Below, one piece after another: positions 45,532-54,595 of a stretch of DNA of 64,000 bases. The notes beneath the pieces were generated by a model that was given only the letters and a program-made list of their open reading frames with translations, did no database searches and was not told the origin of the DNA. The DNA comes from Methyloligella solikamskensis (GTDB taxonomy: Bacteria > Pseudomonadota > Alphaproteobacteria > Rhizobiales > Methyloligellaceae), in the NCBI RefSeq assembly GCF_042676065.1, contig NZ_JBHTJO010000001.1, forward strand, positions 62,001 to 126,000, read 5' to 3'. Numbering within the stretch: the first letter of the stretch is position 1; every line of letters begins with the position of its first letter. Both the position numbers and the translations under genes were made by a program.

Positions 45532-45589
45532 TGGCAGCAGCCGCGTTTCCGGCGGCTCAGTCTTTCGACATCACGCGCGCCGATCGCCG

Positions 45590-47257
45590 TTACGCGATGC
45601 GGCGCGCTTCTTTTTCCGGCAGGGTTTGGATGGCGGGGAGCTCCGGTACCGGTGCACCGAACAGATAGCCCTGGCCGGTCTCGCAGCCTAAGGCTAGCAG
45701 GGTCTCGGCGAGAGCCTGGCTCTCGATCCCCTCCGCCGTGGTCTGCAGCTCCAGGGCGCGCCCGAGGCGGATCATCGCCTCGACGATACGCAGCTCCTCC
45801 GGATTTCTCATGATCTTCGCGACGTAGCTCCGATCGATCTTCATGGCGTCCAGCTTCAGCTCGCGCAGATGGTAGAGGCCGGCATAGCCGGTGCCGAAAT
45901 CGTCCAGGGCCACGCGCAGGCCCAGCGCATGGAGCTGGTCGAGGGTGGCTTTCGCCTCGTCGATGCGCGTCACCATGGCCGTCTCGGTGATCTCGATCTG
46001 CAGGCGCTCGGGCGGAAACCGGGTCTCGGCGAGGATGCCGCCAATGGTCGTGGTGAGCAGGCTGTCGGCGAATTGGCGCGGCGAGAGATTGATGGAGAGG
46101 TAGGGGGCGTCGGACGCGATCCCGATGTCCTGAATGCTCCGGCGCAGAAGGCTGTAGGTCAGCCGTCCGATGAGCCCCGTCTCCTCGGCGATGGGGATGA
46201 AACTGTCCGCCGTGAGAAGCCCCTGCTCGGGGTGGTGCCAACGCGCGAGAACCTCGTAGCCGACGACATCGCGGGTCCGGAGATCGATCAGGGGCTGGTA
46301 GTAGGGCCGGATCTGGCCGCTGTTGATGGCGCCGCGCATTTCCCCTTCCAGGACGAAGCGCTGCTGCAGCCGTTCGTCCATGTCTTCGTCGAAGAAGCGA
46401 TAGGAGCCGCGCTGCTCGCTTTTGGCCCGGTACATGGCCATGTCGGCCCGGTGCAGCAGCATATCGATGCTGTCGTCTTCTGGAATGTCGAATTGCTCGG
46501 GGGGCGTGTCGCCACGATAGACCGCCGTGCCGAGGCTCACCCCGATCCGCAGCTCCAGGGCCGAGATATGCATCGGCTGAGGTACCTCGTCGACGATGCG
46601 CTTGGCCATGTCGCTCGCCGCTTTGCCGTCGCCTTGATAGCGGTAGAGAATGCCGAATTCGTCGCCGCCCAGCCTGGCGACGAGGCCCTGATTGCCGGCA
46701 ATTCGGAGGAGGCGTTCGGCGACGGCCTTCAGCACCTTGTCGCCCAGGCCGTGGCCATAGAGGTCGTTGATCGGCTTGAAGCGGTCGAGATCGAGCAGAA
46801 AGATGGCGCAGCCGCCGTCTTTCGGCAGGTGATCGACCCATCGCGGGAAGGCTTCCAGAAAGTAGCGGCGGTTGGGCAGCCCGGTGAGGGTGTCGTGGCG
46901 TGCCAGACGATGGGCATGACGCTCCGCCTGCTTGCGCTGGGCGATCTCGCCGCGAAGCTGCTGCATGCGCCGCGCGGCATAGAGGAAGCCTGCGATACCG
47001 GACAAGGTCAGGGCGTGGAGCAGCTCGTCGAGCTCGTAGAATTCGTTGGCGTGGAACCAGCGTTCCAGAGAATCGTGGAAGTCGATCCTGTAGAGGATGC
47101 CGTAGAGCACCAGCGTACCAATGACGAAGAGGATGGTGTCGCTGGCGGCCGGATTGCGCTCCCGAAGCCGCCGCCAGGCATGGCGGGCCCTGCGCCCTGC
47201 TCGTTCGAGCAGCGCGAAGTCCGTCTTCTGCCTTAGGACCTCAATCAAAGCTGGCAT
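45590..47257 (-). CDS. GGDEF-EAL cyclic-di-GMP signalling protein
   Basis: Membrane protein of 555 residues combining both c-di-GMP domains. Two hydrophobic segments (about 40-56 and 80-96) anchor it. The GGDEF motif is intact (RLGGDEF, 197-201) and no RxxD inhibitory site precedes it. The EAL domain has EVLAR in place of EAL but keeps Glu, INLSPRQF, EITETAMV, DDFGTGYAG, KIDRSYV and TAEGIE, so phosphodiesterase activity is plausible. Without a recognised sensor domain its signal is unknown. It lies reversed between infC and rpmI, splitting the usual infC-rpmI-rplT group. Confidence 0.93.
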   Translation of the reverse strand: MPALIEVLRQKTDFALLERAGRRARHAWRRLRERNPAASDTILFVIGTLVLYGILYRIDFHDSLERWFHANEFYELDELLHALTLSGIAGFLYAARRMQQLRGEIAQRKQAERHAHRLARHDTLTGLPNRRYFLEAFPRWVDHLPKDGGCAIFLLDLDRFKPINDLYGHGLGDKVLKAVAERLLRIAGNQGLVARLGGDEFGILYRYQGDGKAASDMAKRIVDEVPQPMHISALELRIGVSLGTAVYRGDTPPEQFDIPEDDSIDMLLHRADMAMYRAKSEQRGSYRFFDEDMDERLQQRFVLEGEMRGAINSGQIRPYYQPLIDLRTRDVVGYEVLARWHHPEQGLLTADSFIPIAEETGLIGRLTYSLLRRSIQDIGIASDAPYLSINLSPRQFADSLLTTTIGGILAETRFPPERLQIEITETAMVTRIDEAKATLDQLHALGLRVALDDFGTGYAGLYHLRELKLDAMKIDRSYVAKIMRNPEELRIVEAMIRLGRALELQTTAEGIESQALAETLLALGCETGQGYLFGAPVPELPAIQTLPEKEARRIA

Positions 47258-47362
47258 TCCTCCCGCAAACGTTGCGTCGCATGGAAATGCATCTAGGTTG
47301 GGATTTCGTAAGCGCGGCGCGTTAACTTGGCTAACAACTGGTTAAAGCCGGTTCTCCTGCGG

Positions 47363-47388
47363 CGGAGGGCAGAAGGACGCCCCCTCCG
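47363..47388 (+). promoter_or_regulatory. GC-rich hairpin in the rpmI upstream region
   Basis: CGGAGGGC and GCCCCCTCCG form a stem of about 8 bp with one bulge around AGAAGGAC. It lies in the 306-bp gene-free interval 47258-47563, about 180 nt before rpmI. A second stem, GGACCGG/CCGGTCC (47516-47522 with 47534-47540), lies 23 nt before the rpmI ATG and leaves AAGGAAG free. They could be part of an L20-responsive or attenuating leader; nothing else was seen in the interval. Confidence 0.3.
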
Positions 47389-47563
47389 GTACTTGCTAAA
47401 AACGGCCAATTGGCCTTATAAGGCGCGCTTGAACCAATGCAGGAGCGGCCTGGCGGGGCATGCCATGGCGGCTTGCAATGCTTCATTCATCCATAGAGGG
47501 ATGTTTTCCAACGCCGGACCGGTGGCCCGCGCCCCGGTCCCTATCGAGAATTAAGGAAGCAAA

Positions 47564-47767
47564 ATGCCCAAGATGAAGACCAAGAGCGGTGCCAAGAAAC
47601 GCTTCAAGATCACGGCCAATGGCCGGGTCAAGTGTCAGGCCGCCGGCAAGCGTCACGGGATGATCAAGCGTACCAACAAGTTCATCCGGGATGCCCGCGG
47701 CACCTTTGTCCTGTCCGATGAGGACGCAAAGGTCGTGAAGAAGCATTTCCTCCCTTACGGCCGATAG
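47564..47767 (+). CDS. rpmI: 50S ribosomal protein L35
   Basis: Basic 67-residue L35 with the family start PKMKTKSGAKKRFKIT and the HGMIKRTNK core. AAGGAAG is 4 nt from the ATG. It is followed 35 bp later by rplT. Confidence 0.97.
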   Translation: MPKMKTKSGAKKRFKITANGRVKCQAAGKRHGMIKRTNKFIRDARGTFVLSDEDAKVVKKHFLPYGR

Positions 47768-47802
47768 AGCCTAAGGCTGAGACCTCTTAAAGGAGCACCG
47801 AT

Positions 47803-48159
47803 ATGTCTCGTGTGAAACGCGGCGTCACCAGTCACGCCCGCCACCGTAAGGTTCTGACCCAGGCGAAGGGCTATCGGGGCCGCCGGAAGAACACCATTCG
47901 CGTCGCCAAGCAGGCCGTCGACAAGGCGGGTCAGTACGCCTATCGCGACCGCAAGGTGAAGAAGCGGACCTTCCGTTCGCTGTGGATCCAGCGCATCAAC
48001 GCCGCGGCCCGCCTGCACGGCCTCACCTATGCCCGGTTCATCGAAGGGCTGAAGAAGTCCGGCATCGAGCTGGACCGCAAGGTGCTGGCCGACATCGCCG
48101 TGCGCGAACCGGATGCCTTCAAGAGCCTGGCAGAGACCGCCGCTTCGGCGCGCAGCTAG
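47803..48159 (+). CDS. rplT: 50S ribosomal protein L20
   Basis: L20, 118 residues, an early assembly protein and in many bacteria the translational repressor of rpmI-rplT. It has the family motifs AKGYRGRRKNTIR, AYRDRKVKKRTFRSLWIQRIN and the C-terminal globular FIEGLKKSGIELDRKVLADIA. It lies between rpmI and pheS. Confidence 0.97.
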   Translation: MSRVKRGVTSHARHRKVLTQAKGYRGRRKNTIRVAKQAVDKAGQYAYRDRKVKKRTFRSLWIQRINAAARLHGLTYARFIEGLKKSGIELDRKVLADIAVREPDAFKSLAETAASARS

Positions 48160-48200
48160 GCATCGCGTAAGGACGTTCGAAACTCAAGGACTGAGAAGCG

Positions 48201-49289
48201 ATGGCTGCGCCCGAGCTCGACACCCTAAAGGCCGAGCTTCTGGCGGCCATTGGCGATGCGGACGATCTCGCAAGTCTCGATGCCGTGCGCGTCTCCGCGC
48301 TCGGCAAGAAGGGGCGTGTCTCCGGGCTGATGAAATCGCTCGGAGAGATGCCGCCTGAGGAGCGCAAGAGCTTCGGCCAGGCGGTCAATGCGCTGAAGGA
48401 CGAGATCGGCGCGGCTCTCCAGGAAAAGCATGACGCGCTGTCCCGCGCCGCCCTGTCTGAGAAGCTGGCGGCGGAGCGGGAAGACGTCACCCTGCCCGTA
48501 CAGCCCGGTCCGCTGGCGCAAGGGCGCATCCATCCGGTGAGCCAGGTGATCGACGAGATCACCGAGATCTTCGGCGACATGGGCTTCGCCATCGCCGAAG
48601 GGCCGGATATCGAGACGGACTTCAACAACTTCACCGCGCTGAACATCCCGCCGGAGCACCCCGCCCGGCAGGATCACGACACGTTCTATTTCTCTCCCGA
48701 CGAGAACGGCGAGCGGGCCGTGCTGCGGACCCATACGAGCCCGGTGCAGATCCGCACCATGCTCGCCGAGGAGCCGCCGCTTCGAATTATCGCGCCGGGC
48801 CGCGTCTACCGCTCCGATTCCGATCAGACCCATACGCCCATGTTCCATCAGGTCGAAGGGCTGGTGATCGACGAGGAGACCCATCTCGGCCATCTGAAAT
48901 GGGTGCTGGAAGAGTTCTGCAAGGCGTTCTTCGAGGTCGATAGCGTCAAGATGCGCTTTCGCGCGAGCCACTTCCCCTTCACCGAGCCCTCCATGGAGGT
49001 CGATATCGGCTACGCCAAGGTGGGTGACGAAATCCGCATCGGCGAGGGCGACGAGTGGCTTGAGATTCTCGGCTGCGGGATGGTCCATCCCAACGTGCTG
49101 CGGAACGTGAATATCGATCCCGACCGCTATCAGGGCTTCGCCTTCGGCGTCGGCATCGACCGGCTTGCCATGCTGAAATACGGCATGCCCGACCTGCGGG
49201 CGTTCTTCGCCGCCGATCTGCGCTGGCTGAAGCATTACGGCTTCAGCGCGCTCAATGTGCCCACTCTGGCGGGCGGGCTGTCCGGCTGA
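48201..49289 (+). CDS. pheS: Phenylalanine--tRNA ligase alpha subunit
   Basis: Catalytic alpha chain (362 residues) of the heterotetrameric synthetase. The N-terminal coiled coil (about 1-85) is followed by class II motifs: motif 2 IAPGRVYRSDSDQTHTPMFHQ and motif 3 FGVGIDRLAMLKYG. PHPVSQV-type HPVSQVIDEI precedes motif 1. The stop shares one base with the GNAT start (TGATG). Confidence 0.97.
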   Translation: MAAPELDTLKAELLAAIGDADDLASLDAVRVSALGKKGRVSGLMKSLGEMPPEERKSFGQAVNALKDEIGAALQEKHDALSRAALSEKLAAEREDVTLPVQPGPLAQGRIHPVSQVIDEITEIFGDMGFAIAEGPDIETDFNNFTALNIPPEHPARQDHDTFYFSPDENGERAVLRTHTSPVQIRTMLAEEPPLRIIAPGRVYRSDSDQTHTPMFHQVEGLVIDEETHLGHLKWVLEEFCKAFFEVDSVKMRFRASHFPFTEPSMEVDIGYAKVGDEIRIGEGDEWLEILGCGMVHPNVLRNVNIDPDRYQGFAFGVGIDRLAMLKYGMPDLRAFFAADLRWLKHYGFSALNVPTLAGGLSG

Positions 49290-49735
49290 TGAGCGTGTCG
49301 GTGATCCATCTCCTGAGCGATTCCCAGGTCGAGGACCTGGTGGCGCTCTATCAGAAGGAATGGTGGTCCAAGAGCCGGACGCTCCACGACGTGCGGACCA
49401 TGCTGGCAAATTCCGATCTGATCTTCGGCCTGGTCGACGACGAGACCGGCCGGCTGGTCGGCTTCGCGCGCGTGCTGACCGACATGGTCTATCGCGCCAT
49501 CATCTACGATGTGATCGTCGCCGACGACCGGCGGGGCCAGAATCTCGGCAAGCGGCTGATGGACGCCATGATGGCCGACAACGTGCTCACCAGCGTCGCG
49601 AGCGTCGAGCTTCACTGCCTGCCTTCCATGGAAAGCTTCTACGGCAAGTGGGGCTTCGTTCCGAACAATTCGGGGACCCGACCTTTACGCATTCGCCGCG
49701 GCGATGCGCCGATCGGCGATAAGGCAAGCGCATGA
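49289..49735 (+). CDS. GNAT-family N-acetyltransferase inside the pheST operon
   Basis: A 148-residue acetyltransferase with the acetyl-CoA loop DDRRGQNLGKRLMDAMM (R-x-x-x-x-G-K form) and the C-terminal SMESFYGKWGFVPN typical of GNATs. The substrate is unknown. It overlaps pheS by 1 bp and pheT by 4 bp (ATGA), so it is translated in step with both synthetase subunits. Its place between them makes one wonder about a link with the synthetase, but an insertion with no functional link is equally possible. Confidence 0.9.
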   Translation: MSVSVIHLLSDSQVEDLVALYQKEWWSKSRTLHDVRTMLANSDLIFGLVDDETGRLVGFARVLTDMVYRAIIYDVIVADDRRGQNLGKRLMDAMMADNVLTSVASVELHCLPSMESFYGKWGFVPNNSGTRPLRIRRGDAPIGDKASA

Positions 49736-52146
49736 AGTTCACCCTTTCCTGGCTGAAGGAGCATCTCGATACGGATGCGAGCCTTGAGGAGATCGCCGAG
49801 AAGCTGACGGTGATCGGGCTGGAGGTCGAGGAGATCGTCGATCCGGCGGAAGCCTTCAAAGCCTACCGCGTGGCCCAGGTGGTCGCGGCGGAGAAGCATC
49901 CGGACGCCGACAAGCTTCAGGTCTGCACTGTCAATACGGGCACCGAGACGCTGCAGGTGGTCTGCGGCGCACCGAACGCGCGGGCGGGCATGAAGGGCGT
50001 GTTCGCGCCTGTGGGGACCTATGTGCCCGGCATCGATCTGACGCTGACGAAAGCGAAGATTCGCGGCGTGGAATCCTTCGGCATGCTCTGCTCGGAACGC
50101 GAGCTTGAGCTCTCCGACGAGCATCAGGGAATCATCGATCTTCCGGCGGATGCCGAAGTCGGAAGCCCGGCAGCGAACGCGCTGGGGCTGACGGATGCGA
50201 TGATCGACATCGCCATTACGCCGAACCGTCCGGACTGCCTGGCGGTCTCCGGTATCGCGCGGGACCTGGCCGCGGCGGGGCTCGGCACCTTCAAGGACGA
50301 GGCCGTCGAGCCGGTGAAGGGATCTTTCAAGAACCCGCAGCCCATCGCGCTGAAATTCGACGCCGACACGGCAGATGCCTGCCCGGTCTTCGCCGGGCGC
50401 GTCGTCAAGGGCGTGAGGAATGGGCCGAGTCCGGACTGGCTGCAGGCGAAGCTCAAGGCCATCGGCCTGCGCCCCATAAACGCCCTGGTCGACATCACCA
50501 ACTACATCTCCTTCGACCGGGCGCGCCCCCTACATGTCTATGACGCGGACAAGCTGGAAGGCACGATCTGCGCGCGCCTCGGAAAGACGGGCGAAAAGTT
50601 CGAAGCGCTGGACGGCAAGACTTACGAGGTCGATACCGAGGCCACGGTGATCGCCGACGACGAAAAGGTGCTCGGCTTCGGAGGTATCATGGGCGGCGAG
50701 GAGACGGGCTGCACGGAAGAGACGACCAACGTCTTCATCGAGAGCGCCTATTTCGATCCGATCCGTACCGCCAAGACGGGCCGCCGCTTCAACATCGTTT
50801 CGGATGCACGCTACCGGTTCGAACGGGGCGTCGATCCGCAATTCGTCGTGCCCGGCTTGGAGCTCGCGACCCAGATGATCCTGGACACTTGCGGGGGCGA
50901 ACCCAGCGAGATCGAGGTGGCCGGCGAGGCGCCGGAAGGCCGCCCCGGCTTCGGATTCGATCCGGCGCGGGTGAAGCGGCTGACCGGGCTCGACATCTCC
51001 AACAAGGAGATCGAGGTCACCCTTGAGAAGCTCGGCTTCGAGCTTGCGGGGAGCGCGCCCAATCTCGAAGTGACCCCGCCGAGCTGGCGGCCCGATATTT
51101 TCGGCCCCGCCGATCTCGTGGAAGAGATCGTCCGGTTGGTCGGCGTGGACAAGGTCGCCCCGACGCCCATGCCGCGCGCTTCCGGCGTCGCAAAGCCCGT
51201 GCTGACGGACAAGCAGATCCGCCAGCGTCTCGCACGTCGCGTGCTTGCGTCACGCGGGCTGGTCGAGGGCGTGACGTGGTCGTTCATTCCGGAAGCCCAC
51301 GCCAAGCTGTTTGGCGGTGGCGCGCCTGCGCTGAAGCTCGACAATCCCATCTCCACGGAGATGAGCGATATGCGGCCGAGCCTTTTGCCGGGTCTCGTGA
51401 CCGCGGCCCAGAGGAACAAGGATCGCGGCTTTTCCGATGGCGGGCTGTTCGAGCTTGGCCAGGCCTATTCGGGCGCGAAGGCGGAAGATCAGTATCTGGC
51501 CGCGAGCGGCGTTCGCTTTGGCAATGTCTCGCTCGAAGGGCTTGGCCGCGACTGGCAGGGCGATGCCCCGAAGGCAGACGTATTCTCGGCAAAAGCCGAT
51601 CTCGCCGCGCTGCTGCAGAGCTTCGGGCTGGATCCGTCCAACTTGATGGTCGTGGCGGAGGCGCCCGACTGGTTCCACCCGGGCCGCTCCGGCTCCTTCA
51701 AGCTGGGGCCGAAGGTGACGCTGGGCGTGTTCGGCGAGCTGCACCCGGAGACCTTGCGGGCCCTCGATGCGGACGGACCGATGGCTGCTTTCGAGCTCTA
51801 TCTCGACGCGCTGCCGAAGCAGAAGAAGAAAGGCTCGGGCCGCTCGGCGCTCGGTGCCTCCGACCTTCAGGCGGTACGCCGCGACTTCGCATTCCTGGTG
51901 GATGGATCCGTTCCCGCCGGCGATCTCCTGAAAGCCGCGCGCTCCGCCGACAAGGCGCTGATCACGGAGGTGGGGCTGTTCGACGTCTTCACGGGCAAGG
52001 GCGTGCCTGACGGCAAGAAGTCTCTCGCCATCGAGGTGACGCTGCAGCCGACGGAGAAGACGCTGACGGACAAGGAAATCGACGCGGTGGCGGAGAAGAT
52101 CGTCGCGTCTGTCGTGAAGGCCACCGGCGGCGAACTGCGGGGCTAA
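49732..52146 (+). CDS. pheT: Phenylalanine--tRNA ligase beta subunit
   Basis: Beta chain of 804 residues. It has the tRNA-binding OB domain (about 40-150, VAAEKHPDADKLQVC), the B3/B4 editing domain (about 210-390), the B5 domain and the C-terminal ferredoxin-fold anticodon-binding domain (about 710-803, RRDFAFLVDGSVPAGDL). Length is normal for the family. It ends convergently with mbfA, sharing 4 bp. Confidence 0.97.
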   Translation: MKFTLSWLKEHLDTDASLEEIAEKLTVIGLEVEEIVDPAEAFKAYRVAQVVAAEKHPDADKLQVCTVNTGTETLQVVCGAPNARAGMKGVFAPVGTYVPGIDLTLTKAKIRGVESFGMLCSERELELSDEHQGIIDLPADAEVGSPAANALGLTDAMIDIAITPNRPDCLAVSGIARDLAAAGLGTFKDEAVEPVKGSFKNPQPIALKFDADTADACPVFAGRVVKGVRNGPSPDWLQAKLKAIGLRPINALVDITNYISFDRARPLHVYDADKLEGTICARLGKTGEKFEALDGKTYEVDTEATVIADDEKVLGFGGIMGGEETGCTEETTNVFIESAYFDPIRTAKTGRRFNIVSDARYRFERGVDPQFVVPGLELATQMILDTCGGEPSEIEVAGEAPEGRPGFGFDPARVKRLTGLDISNKEIEVTLEKLGFELAGSAPNLEVTPPSWRPDIFGPADLVEEIVRLVGVDKVAPTPMPRASGVAKPVLTDKQIRQRLARRVLASRGLVEGVTWSFIPEAHAKLFGGGAPALKLDNPISTEMSDMRPSLLPGLVTAAQRNKDRGFSDGGLFELGQAYSGAKAEDQYLAASGVRFGNVSLEGLGRDWQGDAPKADVFSAKADLAALLQSFGLDPSNLMVVAEAPDWFHPGRSGSFKLGPKVTLGVFGELHPETLRALDADGPMAAFELYLDALPKQKKKGSGRSALGASDLQAVRRDFAFLVDGSVPAGDLLKAARSADKALITEVGLFDVFTGKGVPDGKKSLAIEVTLQPTEKTLTDKEIDAVAEKIVASVVKATGGELRG

Positions 52147-53096
52147 GCGCTCCCGATCAGCACGCCGACGACGAAGACGATCGTGCCGCCGACGACCACC
52201 TCGAAGACCGCCTGAAGGAAGCGCGTGTCCATGTAGCGGGCGCGGACCCAGGCGATGGCCCAGAGCTCGATCACCACGATCACGCAAGCCACGACGAAGG
52301 CCGTCCAGAAATGGGGGATCAGGAACGGCAGGGTGTGGCCGAGACCGCCGACCGCCGTCATGAGACCGGTGATGAAACCGCGCATCCAGGGATGGCCGCG
52401 GCCGGTGAGCGAGCCGTCGTCGGAGAGCGCTTCGGCGAAGCCCATGGAGATGCCCGCGCCGATTGAGGCGGCGAGGCCCACCAGGAAGGTGGCCCAGGTG
52501 TCGCCTGTGGCGAACGCAGCAGCGAAGATCGGCGCCAGGGTCGAGACCGAGCCATCCATGAGGCCGGCAAGGCCCGGCTGCACCACCTGGAGCACGAAGA
52601 GGCGGCGGCGCGTCTCGGCTTCGGCCTTCTCCACCGAGGTGGAGATGATCTTCTCGCCGAGCTTCTCGGCCAGGGCTTCGTGGCTCTGCTCGGCCTGGGC
52701 AAGATCGCCCAGCAGCTTGCGAACGCCCGCATCGGTCGCCTTGGGGATGGCGCGCTCGTAGAAGCGGCGGGTCTCAAACTCCATCTCCTCCACTTGCTTG
52801 CGCACGCGTTCGGGCCCTAAGGATTTCACCATCCAGAGGGGCTTGTGGGAGACGAAGCCGGAGATGTCCTGGCGGCGGATGAGCGGGATGTGGTCGCCGA
52901 ACTTTTCGCGATGCAGGTCGATCAGCCATTGGCGGTGGCTGTCCTCCTCCTTCGCCATCTCGTTCAGGACTTCCGCCGAGGCCGGGTAGTGCTCTTCAAG
53001 CGCGCGGGCGTAGTCGCGGTAGATGCGCGCGTCCTCTTCCTCCAGGGAGATCGCCAGGGCAACGATCTGCTCCTCGTTCAGCTCTGAAAACCGCAT
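52143..53096 (-). CDS. mbfA: Membrane-bound ferritin / iron exporter MbfA
   Basis: A 317-residue fusion of an N-terminal ferritin-like di-iron domain (about 1-165) and a C-terminal VIT1/CCC1-type membrane domain (about 175-317, five hydrophobic segments). Di-iron ligand motifs include SLEEEDARIYRDYA, KEEDSHRQWL, EMEFETRRFYERA and AEQSHEAL; the transporter part has PGLAGLMDGSVSTLAPIF. In Agrobacterium and Bradyrhizobium, MbfA exports iron and is controlled by Irr. A matching palindrome lies 35 bp upstream. The gene is monocistronic and ends against pheT. Confidence 0.93.
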   Translation of the reverse strand: MRFSELNEEQIVALAISLEEEDARIYRDYARALEEHYPASAEVLNEMAKEEDSHRQWLIDLHREKFGDHIPLIRRQDISGFVSHKPLWMVKSLGPERVRKQVEEMEFETRRFYERAIPKATDAGVRKLLGDLAQAEQSHEALAEKLGEKIISTSVEKAEAETRRRLFVLQVVQPGLAGLMDGSVSTLAPIFAAAFATGDTWATFLVGLAASIGAGISMGFAEALSDDGSLTGRGHPWMRGFITGLMTAVGGLGHTLPFLIPHFWTAFVVACVIVVIELWAIAWVRARYMDTRFLQAVFEVVVGGTIVFVVGVLIGSA

Positions 53097-53130
53097 GGTC
53101 CGGCCCGTTTTATGACTTCAGCTTTCGTAA

Positions 53131-53147
53131 TTTAGAATTGTTCTAAA
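53131..53147. promoter_or_regulatory. ICE-like operator (Irr box) upstream of mbfA
   Basis: TTTAGAA-TTG-TTCTAAA, a perfect 7+3+7 inverted repeat in otherwise GC-rich DNA, ends 35 bp before the mbfA start. It agrees with the iron-control element bound by Irr in rhizobia, which represses mbfA when iron is low. Confidence 0.85.
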
Positions 53148-53203
53148 ATACAGAAGCGAGGGCGGGAGAGCAAGGGGCCGGGAGCTATGTCCGACTTTGA
53201 GGA

Positions 53204-54586
53204 CTAAAACCAGCTGAAGGGATTGAAGGGCTTCACCTTGGGCTTGGGCGGCTCCTTCGGCTTCTCCTTGCAGGCTTCGGCGATCTGATGGAGCAGACGG
53301 TCGGAGGGGCGGCTCGCGGGCTGCCAGGCTTCGCAGAGCCGTCCGACCTTGCCGCTGAGCGCATCCGCTTCTGGCGCGCAGTAGAGGCCTGAGCCGTCGG
53401 GCTGCGGTGTGAACTGAACGCCGCGGGATTCCTCGCGATTGCCTAGGCGGGCACCGAGATAATTCAGCGCAGCGATCCGGTTGTGAGCTGCCGAGACCGG
53501 TTCAAAGCGTTTCGGCTTGAGATGGGTTTCACGGATGGGGATCGCCTCGATGGCCATGACCTCGAAACGTCCGGTCGGCCCACGCGCCAGATGGACCTTG
53601 GCCAGCAACCCGTAATCCCGGCAGACGCCGAAGCGCGCCATGTTGGTGGTGCCTGGGTGCAGGAAGTTGCCGAGCCCATAGAAGATCAGGGAATCGCCGG
53701 CGAGCTCTACGCCCTGCACCACGTGGGGGTGATGACCGACGATGAGATCGATACCCTCCTCGAGCGCGGCTTCGTTGCGGAAATCCTGGATCTGGCGGCC
53801 GTCGGCGAAGACGCGGCCCTCCTTGCCGTAATGGACCGACAGGATGCGGTAGTCGGCTTCCATCCCGGCGAGCCGGTCGAGGGTGGCACGAAAATCCTCT
53901 TTCAGACGGTATGAGGCCTGGCCCGGCTTGTTTTCACCGGCGCGGTGCTGGGGCCTGGCGCCCGTGATGATGCCGGCGGCGGCGAAGCCGATGCGTGTGC
54001 CGTCCACCTCGAGACAGGCGGGCCGCGTCGCCTCCTCAAAATTCGCGCCCACGCCTGCAAAGGCGATCGGCTGTTCATGGCGGGCGACGGCGAGATGAAA
54101 CAGCGTCTCTTCCACGCCTGCCGCGCCGAAATCCATGGAGTGGTTGTTGGCCAGGGAGAAGAGATTGAAGCCACGACCGATGAGGCTGTCGAGCCCGTTC
54201 GGATGGCTGCGGAAGTTGAACGACGTGCCCTGCTCCTTGTCGTCGGGCGGGATGTCGTTCCGGTCCGTGACCACGGTCTCGATATTGGCGAAGGCGAGAT
54301 CGCCGTCGATCTCCGCGGCGATGTCTTCCGAGGACTCCTGGAAGCTCCAGAGCTCGCCCTTTCGGAATCCTTCCGCCTCGACGATCTGGCCGGAGCGGTT
54401 GAAGCCGGTATCGCCTGCGAGAATGATGGTGAGAGTTTCGGGCCCGTCGTCCGGTCCGCGCGCAGCGACGGCATCGGCCGCGATCACATTCTCGGTGCAG
54501 CGTGTGACGGTCTTGGTGTGGCCCGTCGAGGTCACGGCGAGAAGAGCGAGGGGCAGGAGAAGCGCTTTTGAAATCCCCAGCCCCAT
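53204..54586 (-). CDS. CapA-family (PGA_cap) exported protein
   Basis: A 460-residue secreted protein with a Sec signal peptide (about 1-24). The CapA/PGA_cap fold is marked by IILAGDTGFNRSG, FANIETVVTDR, LANNHSMDFG, SVHYGKEG and GHHPHVVQGVE, the metallophosphoesterase-like metal ligands. In Bacillus CapA takes part in poly-gamma-glutamate capsule export; in proteobacteria the role is mostly unknown. It lies 9 bp after the GMC oxidoreductase and is likely co-transcribed with it. The C-terminus is Pro/Lys-rich. Confidence 0.87.
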   Translation of the reverse strand: MGLGISKALLLPLALLAVTSTGHTKTVTRCTENVIAADAVAARGPDDGPETLTIILAGDTGFNRSGQIVEAEGFRKGELWSFQESSEDIAAEIDGDLAFANIETVVTDRNDIPPDDKEQGTSFNFRSHPNGLDSLIGRGFNLFSLANNHSMDFGAAGVEETLFHLAVARHEQPIAFAGVGANFEEATRPACLEVDGTRIGFAAAGIITGARPQHRAGENKPGQASYRLKEDFRATLDRLAGMEADYRILSVHYGKEGRVFADGRQIQDFRNEAALEEGIDLIVGHHPHVVQGVELAGDSLIFYGLGNFLHPGTTNMARFGVCRDYGLLAKVHLARGPTGRFEVMAIEAIPIRETHLKPKRFEPVSAAHNRIAALNYLGARLGNREESRGVQFTPQPDGSGLYCAPEADALSGKVGRLCEAWQPASRPSDRLLHQIAEACKEKPKEPPKPKVKPFNPFSWF

Positions 54587-54595
54587 ATCCGCCCC

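Noticed and set aside
45539..45557. Hairpin AGCCGC/GCGGCT just after infC as terminator
   Set aside because: Stem of only 6 bp and no T-run; too weak to annotate.
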